NCBI RefSeq assembly: GCF_026627425.1
Contig: NZ_JAPNLH010000003.1
Span: 186,001 to 250,000 of the forward strand
Source of the DNA: Arthrobacter endolithicus
GTDB taxonomy: Bacteria; Actinomycetota; Actinomycetes; Actinomycetales; Micrococcaceae
Reading direction: 5' to 3'
Length of the DNA stretch: 64,000 nucleotides
Each line of letters opens with the position of its first letter. Position 1 is the stretch's first letter. Both the position numbers and the translations under genes were made by a program. Of this stretch, positions 42,008 to 50,425 are shown piece by piece. A model generated the notes under the pieces. It was given only the letters and a program-made list of their open reading frames with translations. It made no database searches and was not told where the DNA came from.

Positions 42008-43074
42008 GACGTCGATACTTTCTCTTTGCGCCAGAACACTTTCTTCCTGCCAGTACCGGCATTCACGATCAGCCGGGCCACCATGTTCACGGCCAGTGAG
42101 ATCACGAACAGCACCAGCCCGGTGCCAATCAGCGCGTCCCGCTGCATTCCGGTGGCGATCGGGAAGTTCAGCGCAATATTGGACGCGATGGTCTGCGAGT
42201 TTTCACCCTCAGTGATGATCCGAAAGGACGCGATAATGGCAGGCGAGATGATCATCGCGACGGCCATGGTTTCACCCAGCGCCCTTCCCAGGCCCAGCAG
42301 GATGGCACTGACCATACCTGAGCGGGCATAGGGGAATACGCACAGCTGGATCATTTCCCAGCGGGTGGAGCCCAACGCCAGCGCGGCCTCCTCGTGCAGT
42401 TTGGGAGTCTGCAGAAATATTTCGCGGCAGATGGCGGTGATGATCGGCAAAACCATCACCGCCAGGACCACAGCGCCGGTCAGAATGCTGGAGCCTGTGG
42501 AGGTGACCTTACCGCTGAAGAGCGGAATCCAGCCCAGATAGGCATTGAGCCATTCCTGCAGCGGCAGCAGGAATGGCCGCATTACCAAAATGCCCCAGAG
42601 TCCGTAGACCACTGACGGTACTGCGGCGAGCAGATCAATGATGTAACCGAGGAAACTGGCCATCCGGCGTGGGCTGTAATGCGAGATAAAGAGCGCAATG
42701 CCGATTGCCACCGGAGTGGCCATCAACAGCGCGATCACCGAGGCCCACACGGTCCCGAAGGCCAGCGGAGAAACATACGCCCAGAAGCTGGCGAAGCCTC
42801 CGGTGACCCCGGACTTGAGCTCCGGATTGGTGCTCCAGCTCGCCGTGATCGCTGGCAGTGCCCGGATGATCAGGAACAGCGCCACCCCGGCCAGAATCAC
42901 CATGATCGACACGGCCGCCGAGGTGCTCAGGAATTTGAACACCCGATCCGCCGGCCTGGTCCTGGCTGCTGCGTTCGGTTTGCCCGATCGTGGCTTTCCC
43001 TGCGTTGGCTTACCCGGCGTTGGCCTACCCGGCACGGCCGGGTCCTTGGACTCTGCGATTAGTGAGCTGCTCAC
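42004..43074 (-). CDS. pstC: Phosphate ABC transporter permease PstC
   Basis: The 356-residue permease has six helices after a Pro/Lys/Gly repeat head (PGKPTQGKPRSGKPNAAART), a basic, unstructured extension (residues 12-40). The transport domain shows AVPSVVYGLWGILVM and the EAA loop TPKLHEEAALALGSTRWEMI. It pairs with PstA to form the channel. It lies directly after pstS. Confidence 0.94.
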   Translation of the reverse strand: MSSSLIAESKDPAVPGRPTPGKPTQGKPRSGKPNAAARTRPADRVFKFLSTSAAVSIMVILAGVALFLIIRALPAITASWSTNPELKSGVTGGFASFWAYVSPLAFGTVWASVIALLMATPVAIGIALFISHYSPRRMASFLGYIIDLLAAVPSVVYGLWGILVMRPFLLPLQEWLNAYLGWIPLFSGKVTSTGSSILTGAVVLAVMVLPIITAICREIFLQTPKLHEEAALALGSTRWEMIQLCVFPYARSGMVSAILLGLGRALGETMAVAMIISPAIIASFRIITEGENSQTIASNIALNFPIATGMQRDALIGTGLVLFVISLAVNMVARLIVNAGTGRKKVFWRKEKVSTS

Positions 43075-43076
43075 AT

Positions 43077-44204
43077 CTAGGAAACCGTCTTCAGTGTCGC
43101 CCGGATTTTGTCAGCTAGCTCGATCGGCAGCGGCGCGGAGCCGGCGTTCTTCGCTGCGATCTTCTGCCCCTGATCGCTGACAACGTAGTTGATGTAAGCC
43201 GTGGCGAGCTTGGCCTGCGCCGCATCCTTGAACTTGGTGCAGAGGATGTCGTATGAGATCAGCGGAATCGGGTAGGCATCCCCGCTGGTGAGCTTGGTGT
43301 AGTCAATGTCCTGACCCAGATCGCCGGCCACTGTGCTCTTAGCCGGCGTCACCGCCGTCGCAATTGCCTTGGTGACGCCGTCCTGGCTGAAGGAAACATA
43401 TTTGTCCCCCGCCTTGATGGCTGCAGCCGGGAGGTCACCGATGGCGCTGTGGTCCGCGTAGCCGATGGTTCCATCGCCGGCCTTGACCGTATTGACCACG
43501 CCCGAGCCGCCCTGCTGGGCCGAGGAACCGGCAACCGGCCACTTGTTGCTGACCGGCGCGGTCCAGACGTCAGGAGCAACCTGGTGAAGATAGTTGCTGA
43601 AGTTCTGCGTAGTGCCGGAGCCGTCCGATCGTGTCACCGTGGTGATGGCCGTCGAAGGCAGCGTTACTCCGGGATTGTCGGCCATGATGGCGGCATCGTC
43701 CCAGGTCTTGACCTGCTGGCTGAAGATCTTCGCCAGGGTATTGGCCGAAAGCTGAAGCTTGTCCACGCCCTTGAGGTGGAAGACGATCGCCACCCCGTCC
43801 AAATAGACCGGAAGATTCACCGCTCCGCCGGTGCCGCAGACGGCCTGGGCCTTGGTGGCCTGATCCGCCGAGAGATAGGCGTCGGAACCGGCAAAATCAT
43901 ACGAGCCGGCGGTGAAGTTGGTGACACCGCCGCCGGATCCCTGCGATTTGTCGTAGTTGACAGTCACCTTCGGGGTCTGTGCCTTGAATCCCGCGCTCCA
44001 GGCTGCCTGGGCGTTGGCCTGCGCGCTGGAACCGCCGGCGGTGATCGTACCGGCGAGAGCGCTGTAATCCGCCGCGGCCGATGCCGACCCGGATCCGCCG
44101 GCGGAGGACGTGCCGGCAGCGCTGGAATTGCCGCCACAGGCTGTCAGTGCAAGGGCGCCGGCCGTCAATACTGCCGCAGCCTGCCCAAAGCGAAAAGCCT
44201 TCAC
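43077..44204 (-). CDS. pstS: Phosphate-binding lipoprotein PstS
   Basis: The 375-residue protein is a lipoprotein with lipobox LTAC (signal ends near residue 24) and a Ser/Gly-rich spacer, then the PstS fold with GSSAQANAQAAW, SQGSGGGVTNF and RSDGSGTTQNFSNYL phosphate-contact loops. The start is GTG at 44204 behind GGAAGGGG; the longer frame to 44258 is not supported. It heads the pst operon, with a PHO-box-like direct repeat about 110-130 bases upstream. Confidence 0.95.
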   Translation of the reverse strand: MKAFRFGQAAAVLTAGALALTACGGNSSAAGTSSAGGSGSASAAADYSALAGTITAGGSSAQANAQAAWSAGFKAQTPKVTVNYDKSQGSGGGVTNFTAGSYDFAGSDAYLSADQATKAQAVCGTGGAVNLPVYLDGVAIVFHLKGVDKLQLSANTLAKIFSQQVKTWDDAAIMADNPGVTLPSTAITTVTRSDGSGTTQNFSNYLHQVAPDVWTAPVSNKWPVAGSSAQQGGSGVVNTVKAGDGTIGYADHSAIGDLPAAAIKAGDKYVSFSQDGVTKAIATAVTPAKSTVAGDLGQDIDYTKLTSGDAYPIPLISYDILCTKFKDAAQAKLATAYINYVVSDQGQKIAAKNAGSAPLPIELADKIRATLKTVS

Positions 44205-44312
44205 TAAATTTTGCCCCTTCCAGGGAATCGCAGATCGGCTCCATAGTCCAGGAGCCACTGGTGTGCCTTACCGCTGCTTACGCTATGCAGCCCAGGTAAC
44301 GGGACGGTCCGG

Positions 44313-44334
44313 GGCACATGAACGGCCGGTGAAC
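44313..44334 (-). promoter_or_regulatory. PHO-box-like direct repeat upstream of pstS
   Basis: On the minus strand GTTCACCGGCC is followed directly by GTTCATGTGCC, two 11-bp direct repeats beginning GTTCA. This is the architecture of the PhoP boxes of streptomycetes and related actinobacteria. The position upstream of pstS fits phosphate-starvation activation by PhoR-PhoP. Confidence 0.7.
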
Positions 44335-44411
44335 AGTTCAGGACCTTCCGTGGACGTTGCCGACGGCCGGCCACATCGGCCCGTGTCGGTGGGCGCCGCT
44401 ACGCTGGTTTG

Positions 44412-45845
44412 ATGGCAACGAAATCCCTCCGCACCGGGCGGACACCCTCGCAAGGCTACAAATGCTCCGAATGCGGCTGGTCCACGGTCAAGTGGGTGGG
44501 CCGCTGCGCAGAGTGCCAGGCCTGGGGAACCGTGGAGGAATCCGGCGTCAGCGTCGGCAGAACGACGGCGGCAACAGCCGTCGTCGTTCCGGCGCTGAAG
44601 ATTGCAGATGTGGACGCCTCGACGGCTGCATACCTGCCTACCGGCGTTCCTGAACTGGACAGGGTGCTCGGCGGAGGTATGGTTCCCGGTGCCGTGATCC
44701 TGCTGGCCGGTGAGCCGGGCGTCGGAAAATCCACCCTGCTGTTGGACGTGGCGGCGAAGTTTGCGCGCAATGAGGATCGGGTGGAGGTCCGTGATGTGCT
44801 CTATGTCACCGGTGAAGAATCGGCGGCGCAGGTCAAGCTGCGTGCCAACAGGATCGGCGCTGTTGCCGACACGTTGTATCTGAGCGCGGAAACCGATCTG
44901 GGCGCTACCTTGGGCCAGGTGGAGGCGCTAATGCCGAAATTGCTGATTGTCGATTCCGTGCAGACGCTCAGCAGCGCCGCCGTGGACGGCAGCGCAGGCG
45001 GCGTCTCGCAGGTGCGGGAGGTTGCCGCTTCCCTCATTGCCGCGGCGAAGCGGCTTAACATGACGACCCTCCTGGTCGGCCATGTCACGAAGGACGGCTC
45101 CATCGCCGGTCCGCGCCTGCTGGAGCATCTGGTGGATGTGGTCTGCCAGTTCGACGGCGAGCGCCACTCCCGGCTCCGGTTGGTCCGCGCAATCAAAAAC
45201 CGTTACGGTCCCACGGACGAGGTTGGCTGTTTTGACCTCACCGAACACGGCATTATTGGCCTCGCCGACCCCAGCGGGTTGTTCGTGTCCCGGACCAAGG
45301 ATCCTGTTTCCGGTACGTGCATCACCGTCACACTGGAGGGCCGGCGTCCTTTGCTGGCCGAAGTGCAGTCCCTGCTGGCGGCCAGTTCCACCTCGCAGCC
45401 CCGCCGTTCCGCCACTGGTCTTGATTCGTCCCGGGTTTCCATGCTGCTTGCCGTGCTCCAGCAGCGCGGCGGTGCCGATCTGACCGGCGAGGACAGCTAC
45501 GTCGCCACCGTGGGCGGGGTGAAGCTGACCGAACCGGCCATGGACCTGGCGATTGTGCTCGCAGTGGCCTCGGCCAAGGCCAAGGTCGCCATTCCCAACC
45601 GGCTCATCGCGTTCGGCGAGGTGGGACTGGCGGGCGAGGTCCGCCCGGTCCCGGGTATCAGCCAGCGTATTCACGAGGCTCACCGCCTCGGTTTCACGCA
45701 CGCCATCGTGCCCGCCAGCCCGAAGGGTGCCGGGACAGTACCCAAAGGATTCTCGGTCCGGGAGGTCCATCATCTGGCCGAAGCAATGCACCTGCTCTTC
45801 CGCGACGCCGCCAAGGAGCGTCCGGCGCAACCGTTGCCGGAATGA
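44412..45845 (+). CDS. radA: DNA repair protein RadA
   Basis: The 477-residue protein has a four-Cys zinc finger (C18, C21, C32, C35), Walker A GEPGVGKST (100-108), the RadA-specific KNRYGPTDEVG motif, and a Lon-like C-terminal domain. RadA is a DnaB-like helicase that extends recombination intermediates, and in some bacteria it inhibits DisA. The start is the ATG at 44412. It is followed by disA, and this adjacency is conserved in many Gram-positives. Confidence 0.95.
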   Translation: MATKSLRTGRTPSQGYKCSECGWSTVKWVGRCAECQAWGTVEESGVSVGRTTAATAVVVPALKIADVDASTAAYLPTGVPELDRVLGGGMVPGAVILLAGEPGVGKSTLLLDVAAKFARNEDRVEVRDVLYVTGEESAAQVKLRANRIGAVADTLYLSAETDLGATLGQVEALMPKLLIVDSVQTLSSAAVDGSAGGVSQVREVAASLIAAAKRLNMTTLLVGHVTKDGSIAGPRLLEHLVDVVCQFDGERHSRLRLVRAIKNRYGPTDEVGCFDLTEHGIIGLADPSGLFVSRTKDPVSGTCITVTLEGRRPLLAEVQSLLAASSTSQPRRSATGLDSSRVSMLLAVLQQRGGADLTGEDSYVATVGGVKLTEPAMDLAIVLAVASAKAKVAIPNRLIAFGEVGLAGEVRPVPGISQRIHEAHRLGFTHAIVPASPKGAGTVPKGFSVREVHHLAEAMHLLFRDAAKERPAQPLPE

Positions 45846-45938
45846 CCAGCCGCTGTGATCCGAAGCGCCGAATTCTACTATTATTGGCGTAGTGACTAAC
45901 GCGGACGTACCCGCGCGCACCGTGGAAGGAAAAAGGCG

Positions 45939-47012
45939 ATGGCCCGGAGCCCCGAAGAAGCCCTCAAGGCCACGCTGGCCCGGGTTGCGCCCGGAACTCC
46001 GCTGCGAGACGGCCTGGAGCGGATCCTGCGCGGACGAACGGGCGCACTAATAGTCCTCGGTTCCGACCGCACCATCGACCCACTGTGTTCCGGCGGTTTC
46101 GACATAGGCATCGAATTCTCGCCGACCCGGCTGCGCGAGCTGGCGAAGATGGATGGCGCCATTACCTGCGACAAGGATGCGAACAGGATCCTGCGGGCTG
46201 CCGTGCAGCTTGTTCCGGATCCCAGCATTGAGACGCAGGAATCGGGCACCCGGCACCGCACCGCCGAACGGGTGGCCAAACAGACCGGCGTCCCGGTCAT
46301 TTCGGTCAGCCAATCCATGCAGATCATCGCCCTCTACGTGCACGACCTGCGCTACGTGCTTGAGGGCTCCGAAAAAGTGCTTGCCCGGGCCAATCAGGCG
46401 CTGGCAACGCTGGAGCGCTACCGGTCCCGGTTGGACCAGGTCACCAGCTCGCTTTCCGCCCTGGAAATAGAAGCCATGGTGACGGTCCGGGACGTTGCGG
46501 TCACCCTGCAGCGGCACGAAATGGTGCGGCGCATCTCAGAAGAAATTGCCCAGTATGTGCTGGAACTGGGCGTGGACGGCCGGCTGCTGTCTCTACAACT
46601 CGACGAGCTGACGGTTGGGCGTGGCCCAGGCAGCGAAATGGTCATCCGCGACTATTCCGCTTCCCGAACGTCGGCCGAAATTGACGCTGCCGTCGCAGCG
46701 CTGGAGGGAATTGGCCCCACCGAGCTGATCGATCTGAGCCGGATTGCGAACATAGTCGGCCTCACCACCGGTCCGGAATCCCTGGAGGCAATAATCGGAC
46801 CCCGCGGCTACCGGCTCGTGTCCGGGCTCAAGGCCGTGCCGAGGGCAGTGGCGGATAGACTGGTGGATCACTTCGGCGGTTTGCAGAACCTGATGGCGGC
46901 CACCATTGATGAACTTATGGTGGTGGACGGAATCGGCGAACAACGCGCCAGAACGGTTCGTGAAGGCCTGTCCCGGATCGCCGAGGCAAGTCTGCTGGAC
47001 CGGTTCCTGTAA
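45939..47012 (+). CDS. disA: DNA integrity scanning diadenylate cyclase DisA
   Basis: The 357-residue protein has the DAC cyclase domain (about 1-140) with the DGA (72-74) and RHR (105-107) catalytic motifs in MDGAITCDKDAN and SGTRHRTAERVAKQTG, a helical spine (about 145-290), and a C-terminal helix-hairpin-helix DNA-binding domain (about 295-357). It makes c-di-AMP and scans for branched DNA. It lies 93 bases after radA. The A-A-G-G-A-A-A site precedes the ATG. Confidence 0.96.
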   Translation: MARSPEEALKATLARVAPGTPLRDGLERILRGRTGALIVLGSDRTIDPLCSGGFDIGIEFSPTRLRELAKMDGAITCDKDANRILRAAVQLVPDPSIETQESGTRHRTAERVAKQTGVPVISVSQSMQIIALYVHDLRYVLEGSEKVLARANQALATLERYRSRLDQVTSSLSALEIEAMVTVRDVAVTLQRHEMVRRISEEIAQYVLELGVDGRLLSLQLDELTVGRGPGSEMVIRDYSASRTSAEIDAAVAALEGIGPTELIDLSRIANIVGLTTGPESLEAIIGPRGYRLVSGLKAVPRAVADRLVDHFGGLQNLMAATIDELMVVDGIGEQRARTVREGLSRIAEASLLDRFL

Positions 47013-47045
47013 AGACCGCCGTTTCCGGCGTGGGCGCGGTTACGC

Positions 47046-47798
47046 TTACTGCAGCTCGAAGGAGACTTTAGGGCTGGTCCACGGCCCCAGGGTAGCTGCC
47101 AGCGAATAGTAGGCTCCACCGGCTCCCGGCGTGGCGGCGACGGTGGTACACCCGGCAGCCGAACGAATCCGTTTCCACGGGAAGTTTGCCACTTCGGAAG
47201 CGCCCGGCGCTATCGTCTTAATAAGGTCCGTGCCGCCCTCCTGGCAGTCTCTGGAGGAAAAAATCCTGTCAGCTCCGCTGCTGATCACGAATTCCATTTG
47301 ATTGGTGCCAACGTTGACCGTGCACGGCGATTTGGACAGATTCGTCACTCTGAGCGTCAGCACTGGGTCCTGACCTGCTGCGTAGACCGCGGCATCCGTG
47401 CTTGCGGTGACAGAGACCGCGTCTGTCCCGCATGCGGGGACGGCCGCCTGCGTCGGGCTCGCGCTGCCGGCGGATTCCGTGCTGGTTGCATCCGAGGACG
47501 CCGTCGCCCCCGTTTCAGAGGTTTGCGTCCCTGCCGTCGGCGGTGCTGGAGCCTGCCGTGAGATGCTGCTGCCGGCACTGGACGATGACGCTGCTGCACT
47601 GGGGTGGTCCCCGCGCGGGCGCAGATAGGAGACCGCCGCAATCGCTGCGACAACGATCACGATCAGGACAAGTAGCGCGGCAGCTACCGCGGCCCGGCGG
47701 CGGCGGAAAATCACCCGCGGGGATGGGCGGGCAGAGGAGGCACCGGCAGTTCCACGTCCGCGCCCGGTGTCACCGCGCCCGTTACCCTTCCCAGCCAT
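47046..47798 (-). CDS. Membrane-anchored secreted protein, unknown function
   Basis: I do not recognise a characterised family. The 250-residue protein has a basic cytoplasmic head, one membrane helix (about 35-58, AVAAALLVLIVIVVAAIAAV), a Ser/Thr/Ala-rich extracellular spacer (about 65-120), and a C-terminal beta-rich domain (about 122-250) opening VPACGTDAVSVTASTDAAVYAAGQ (split by the spacer) with Cys residues likely disulfide-bonded, like DUF4232-type domains. It is convergent with disA and divergent from mutY. Confidence 0.75.
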   Translation of the reverse strand: MAGKGNGRGDTGRGRGTAGASSARPSPRVIFRRRRAAVAAALLVLIVIVVAAIAAVSYLRPRGDHPSAAASSSSAGSSISRQAPAPPTAGTQTSETGATASSDATSTESAGSASPTQAAVPACGTDAVSVTASTDAAVYAAGQDPVLTLRVTNLSKSPCTVNVGTNQMEFVISSGADRIFSSRDCQEGGTDLIKTIAPGASEVANFPWKRIRSAAGCTTVAATPGAGGAYYSLAATLGPWTSPKVSFELQ

Positions 47799-47961
47799 TC
47801 CTCCACTGTATGTTCCCTCGTCCCTGCAGCCTTGTCACCACGCCGCAGCTCTCCGGAGTGCGGCACGGGGAAGCCGGCGGACGGCAACAGCCGCACGCGC
47901 CCGTTAGCATTATTCCGGCATCGGTTATGGTTTTCGTTTGTTATTGCTTGAGGATGTTCAG

Positions 47962-48963
47962 TTGCACGAAGAAATCATCAATTGGTTCGCTTCCCATGCC
48001 CGGGACCTGCCCTGGCGGGACCCCGACTGCTCCGCGTGGGGTGTTTTGGTCAGCGAGGTCATGCTGCAGCAGACTCCAGTGACGCGCGTGCTGCCGGTCT
48101 GGAAGGACTGGCTGCTCCGCTGGCCGGACCCTGCCGCCTTGGCACAGTCTCCCTCCGGCGAGGCGGTCCGTGCCTGGGGCCGGCTGGGCTATCCCCGCCG
48201 GGCGCTGCGGCTGCATGCGGCCGCGGCACTCATGGCCCTGGAACACGACGGCGAGGTACCCGGCTCGTACAACGAACTGCTGAGTTTACCGGGAGTCGGC
48301 AGCTACACCGCTGCCGCCGTCGCCGCATTTGCCTTCGGCCGCCGGGAAACCGTGGTGGATACCAATATCCGCAGGGTGCACGCCCGCCTGATAGCCGGGA
48401 CGGCGCTGCCGGCACCTGCTCTGAACGCTGCAGAGATTCGGCTTGCGGAGCAATTGCTCCCGGCAGAACCGGGGCAGTCGGTGCGGTGGAACGCTGCGGT
48501 GATGGAACTCGGGGCGCTGATCTGCACGGCCCGCTCACCCAAATGCGGCCAATGCCCCGTCCGGGAGAAATGCGCCTGGCTGGCTGCCGGCGGGCCCGCA
48601 CCTACGTATCAGCCGAAAGGGCAGGCCTGGGCCGGCACGGACCGGCAGGTGCGCGGGGCCGTGATGGCGGTACTGCGCGCCGCCGGGCCCGGGCTGCAAC
48701 GCGGGCTGCTCTTCTCCCCCGCAGCGGCACTGAGCGCGGCACCCGCACCGGACCCCGCCCAGGCGCACGATTCCGGGGCCTCTGGTTCCCGTGCTGTGGA
48801 GGCTTCCGGTCTGACGCCTACCGAACCTCCTGTAGCCACAGAACTGGCGCGGCTCTATCGGCTCAACGCCGAAGAAAGCCAACTGGAACGCGTCATTACG
48901 GGGCTATTGCGCGATGGACTTGCGCAAGCCACTGGCGGCGGTGGCATTGCCCTTCCTGCTTAG
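47962..48963 (+). CDS. mutY: A/G-specific adenine glycosylase
   Basis: The product is about 333 residues. It has the Glu-containing MLQQTPVTRVLPVW segment, the helix-hairpin-helix LPGVGSYTAAAVAAFAFG with the VVDTNIRRV catalytic Asp region, and the C-x6-C-x2-C-x5-C iron-sulfur loop in CTARSPKCGQCPVREKCAW. It removes adenine mispaired with 8-oxoguanine. The C-terminal NUDIX-like recognition domain is short and low-complexity in part. TTG at 47962 with TTGAGG upstream is the likely start; a TTG at 47938 is the other option. Confidence 0.92.
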   Translation: MHEEIINWFASHARDLPWRDPDCSAWGVLVSEVMLQQTPVTRVLPVWKDWLLRWPDPAALAQSPSGEAVRAWGRLGYPRRALRLHAAAALMALEHDGEVPGSYNELLSLPGVGSYTAAAVAAFAFGRRETVVDTNIRRVHARLIAGTALPAPALNAAEIRLAEQLLPAEPGQSVRWNAAVMELGALICTARSPKCGQCPVREKCAWLAAGGPAPTYQPKGQAWAGTDRQVRGAVMAVLRAAGPGLQRGLLFSPAAALSAAPAPDPAQAHDSGASGSRAVEASGLTPTEPPVATELARLYRLNAEESQLERVITGLLRDGLAQATGGGGIALPA

Positions 48964-48984
48964 AAACTTCGTTGCCGCGCCTTC

Positions 48985-49003
48985 CGGTTGCCGCGGGCAA
49001 CCG
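48985..49003. terminator. Hairpin between mutY and dhaM
   Basis: CGGTTGCC and GGCAACCG form a perfect 8-bp stem with a GCG loop between the convergent mutY and dhaM genes. A short T/A-rich run follows on the plus strand, so it may terminate mutY; confidence is modest. Confidence 0.45.
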
Positions 49004-49777
49004 TTATAACTCCCCGAAGCCGTTTTCGATCTCAGAGCGCACCAGCTTCACGGCCTGCTGCGCGTCGGCGCCCGTGGCGCTCACGCACAGGGTCGTGCCG
49101 CACCCCGCGCCGAGCGTCATCAACATCATCACCGATTTCCCATCCACCCCATTGATGTCTATCTCCACGTCCATCGCACCGAGTGCCCCGGCAAGGGTGG
49201 CGGCTGGCCGGGCGTGCAGGCCCATTGGATTGATCAGCTCCAGCTCGGCGGTCACCGCATCAGCGTCCGGCCCTCTGGTTTCCGCGGGACTTGCCTTCTC
49301 GGGGAGGAGACCGGAGACGGCGGACGCCGTCGGATCCGGCTCAGGGTCCGGGTCCGGCTCCGGCTCAGGGTCTTGGCCCGACGACATTGAAGGCTGCCAA
49401 GCCTCTTCGGCAGCCCTGCGGACCGTATCCAAATCCTTGCCGGATTGCGCCGCAACTGCGGCGGCAACGGCGCCTTCAACCAGCGGCGCGTCCGCCAGCA
49501 GCGTGGTCGCCGGACTGCCGATGATTTCCAGCGCCGATTCGGCGATCATCACGGCGGAACCAAGATCGGTCAGCACCAGGACACCTTCGCCGGATTCAGC
49601 AGCGTTCAGAGCATCCATGATTTTCTCCAGCGAGGTGCCGAGCACGGTTTCCCCGGCCGCATCCATGGTCCCGCCTGCCGCAATAATTTTCACCGCCGGA
49701 GCCATTTGGGCTGCCAATTCAACGACGCCGGCCGCCAACTTCTCGCTATGCGAAACGATCACCAAGCCGACGCTCAT
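49004..49777 (-). CDS. dhaM: PTS-dependent dihydroxyacetone kinase phosphotransferase subunit with HPr domain
   Basis: The 257-residue protein joins an EIIA-Man domain (about 1-130, phospho-His10 in GLVIVSHSEKLA) to an HPr-like domain (about 178-257, phospho-His188 in INPMGLHARPAATLAG) by an acidic Pro linker (about 135-155, PEPEPDPDPEPDP). DhaM passes phosphate from PEP through EI and HPr to DhaL-bound ADP. The built-in HPr domain means it may take phosphate directly from PtsI. It overlaps dhaL by four bases. Confidence 0.92.
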   Translation of the reverse strand: MSVGLVIVSHSEKLAAGVVELAAQMAPAVKIIAAGGTMDAAGETVLGTSLEKIMDALNAAESGEGVLVLTDLGSAVMIAESALEIIGSPATTLLADAPLVEGAVAAAVAAQSGKDLDTVRRAAEEAWQPSMSSGQDPEPEPDPDPEPDPTASAVSGLLPEKASPAETRGPDADAVTAELELINPMGLHARPAATLAGALGAMDVEIDINGVDGKSVMMLMTLGAGCGTTLCVSATGADAQQAVKLVRSEIENGFGEL

Positions 49778-50406
49778 GCGGCCTCCGCGGCGGCGCGCAG
49801 AATCAGAGCAGAAGACGCGGCCCCCGGATCACGATGCCCGGCGCTACGCTCCCCCAGATAGCTGGCCCGGCCCTTCCGCGCTATCAGCGGATCCGTGGCC
49901 ACGGCTCCCGTTTCCGCGGCGGCTGCGGCAGCGGCCAGCACCGCCGTCACGTCCGCTCCGGCGGCCACTGCGGAATTGGCGGCATCGACGGCCGGCGTCC
50001 ACGCATCGATCATTGTCTTGTCGCCCGGCTCCGCCTTGCCACGCAGAACAACGCCGTCACGGGCGGCTGTCAGCGCACCGGCGAGCAGCACCGGATCCAG
50101 CTCCATTGCATCGCCGACGGCGGTCGCCGCCCGCAGGAAAGCGGTACCGTACAGCGGACCCGCCGCGCCCCCCACCGTGGACATCAGGGTCATTGCCGCG
50201 AGCTTGAATGCCGCCCCTGGTGTTTCCGGGGCATCCAGGCGCAGCTTGGCCGCAACGGCGCTGAAGCCACGGTCCAGGTTTTCCCCGTGATCTCCATCGC
50301 CGATGGCTCGATCCAATTCACTCAATGCCACGCGGTGTTCGGCCACGGCCTCCGTGGCGCCCTGGAGCCATGCAATGGCCCATTCGGTGTCCAGTGTTGT
50401 CCTCAT
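49774..50406 (-). CDS. dhaL: Dihydroxyacetone kinase subunit DhaL
   Basis: The 210-residue nucleotide-binding subunit has the DhaL signature LSELDRAIGDGDHGENLDRGF (Asp-rich Mg-ADP site, about residues 28-48), VGGAAGPLYGTAFLRAA and GDKTMIDAWTPA, all conserved. It transfers phosphate from DhaM to dihydroxyacetone on DhaK. It sits 19 bases after dhaK and overlaps dhaM. Confidence 0.95.
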   Translation of the reverse strand: MRTTLDTEWAIAWLQGATEAVAEHRVALSELDRAIGDGDHGENLDRGFSAVAAKLRLDAPETPGAAFKLAAMTLMSTVGGAAGPLYGTAFLRAATAVGDAMELDPVLLAGALTAARDGVVLRGKAEPGDKTMIDAWTPAVDAANSAVAAGADVTAVLAAAAAAAETGAVATDPLIARKGRASYLGERSAGHRDPGAASSALILRAAAEAA

Positions 50407-50425
50407 GCGCGGCGCTCCCTAATCC

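Noticed and set aside
47011-47032. CGCCG-TTTC-CGGCG hairpin after disA
   Set aside because: Only a 5-bp stem and no T-tract; too weak to call a terminator.
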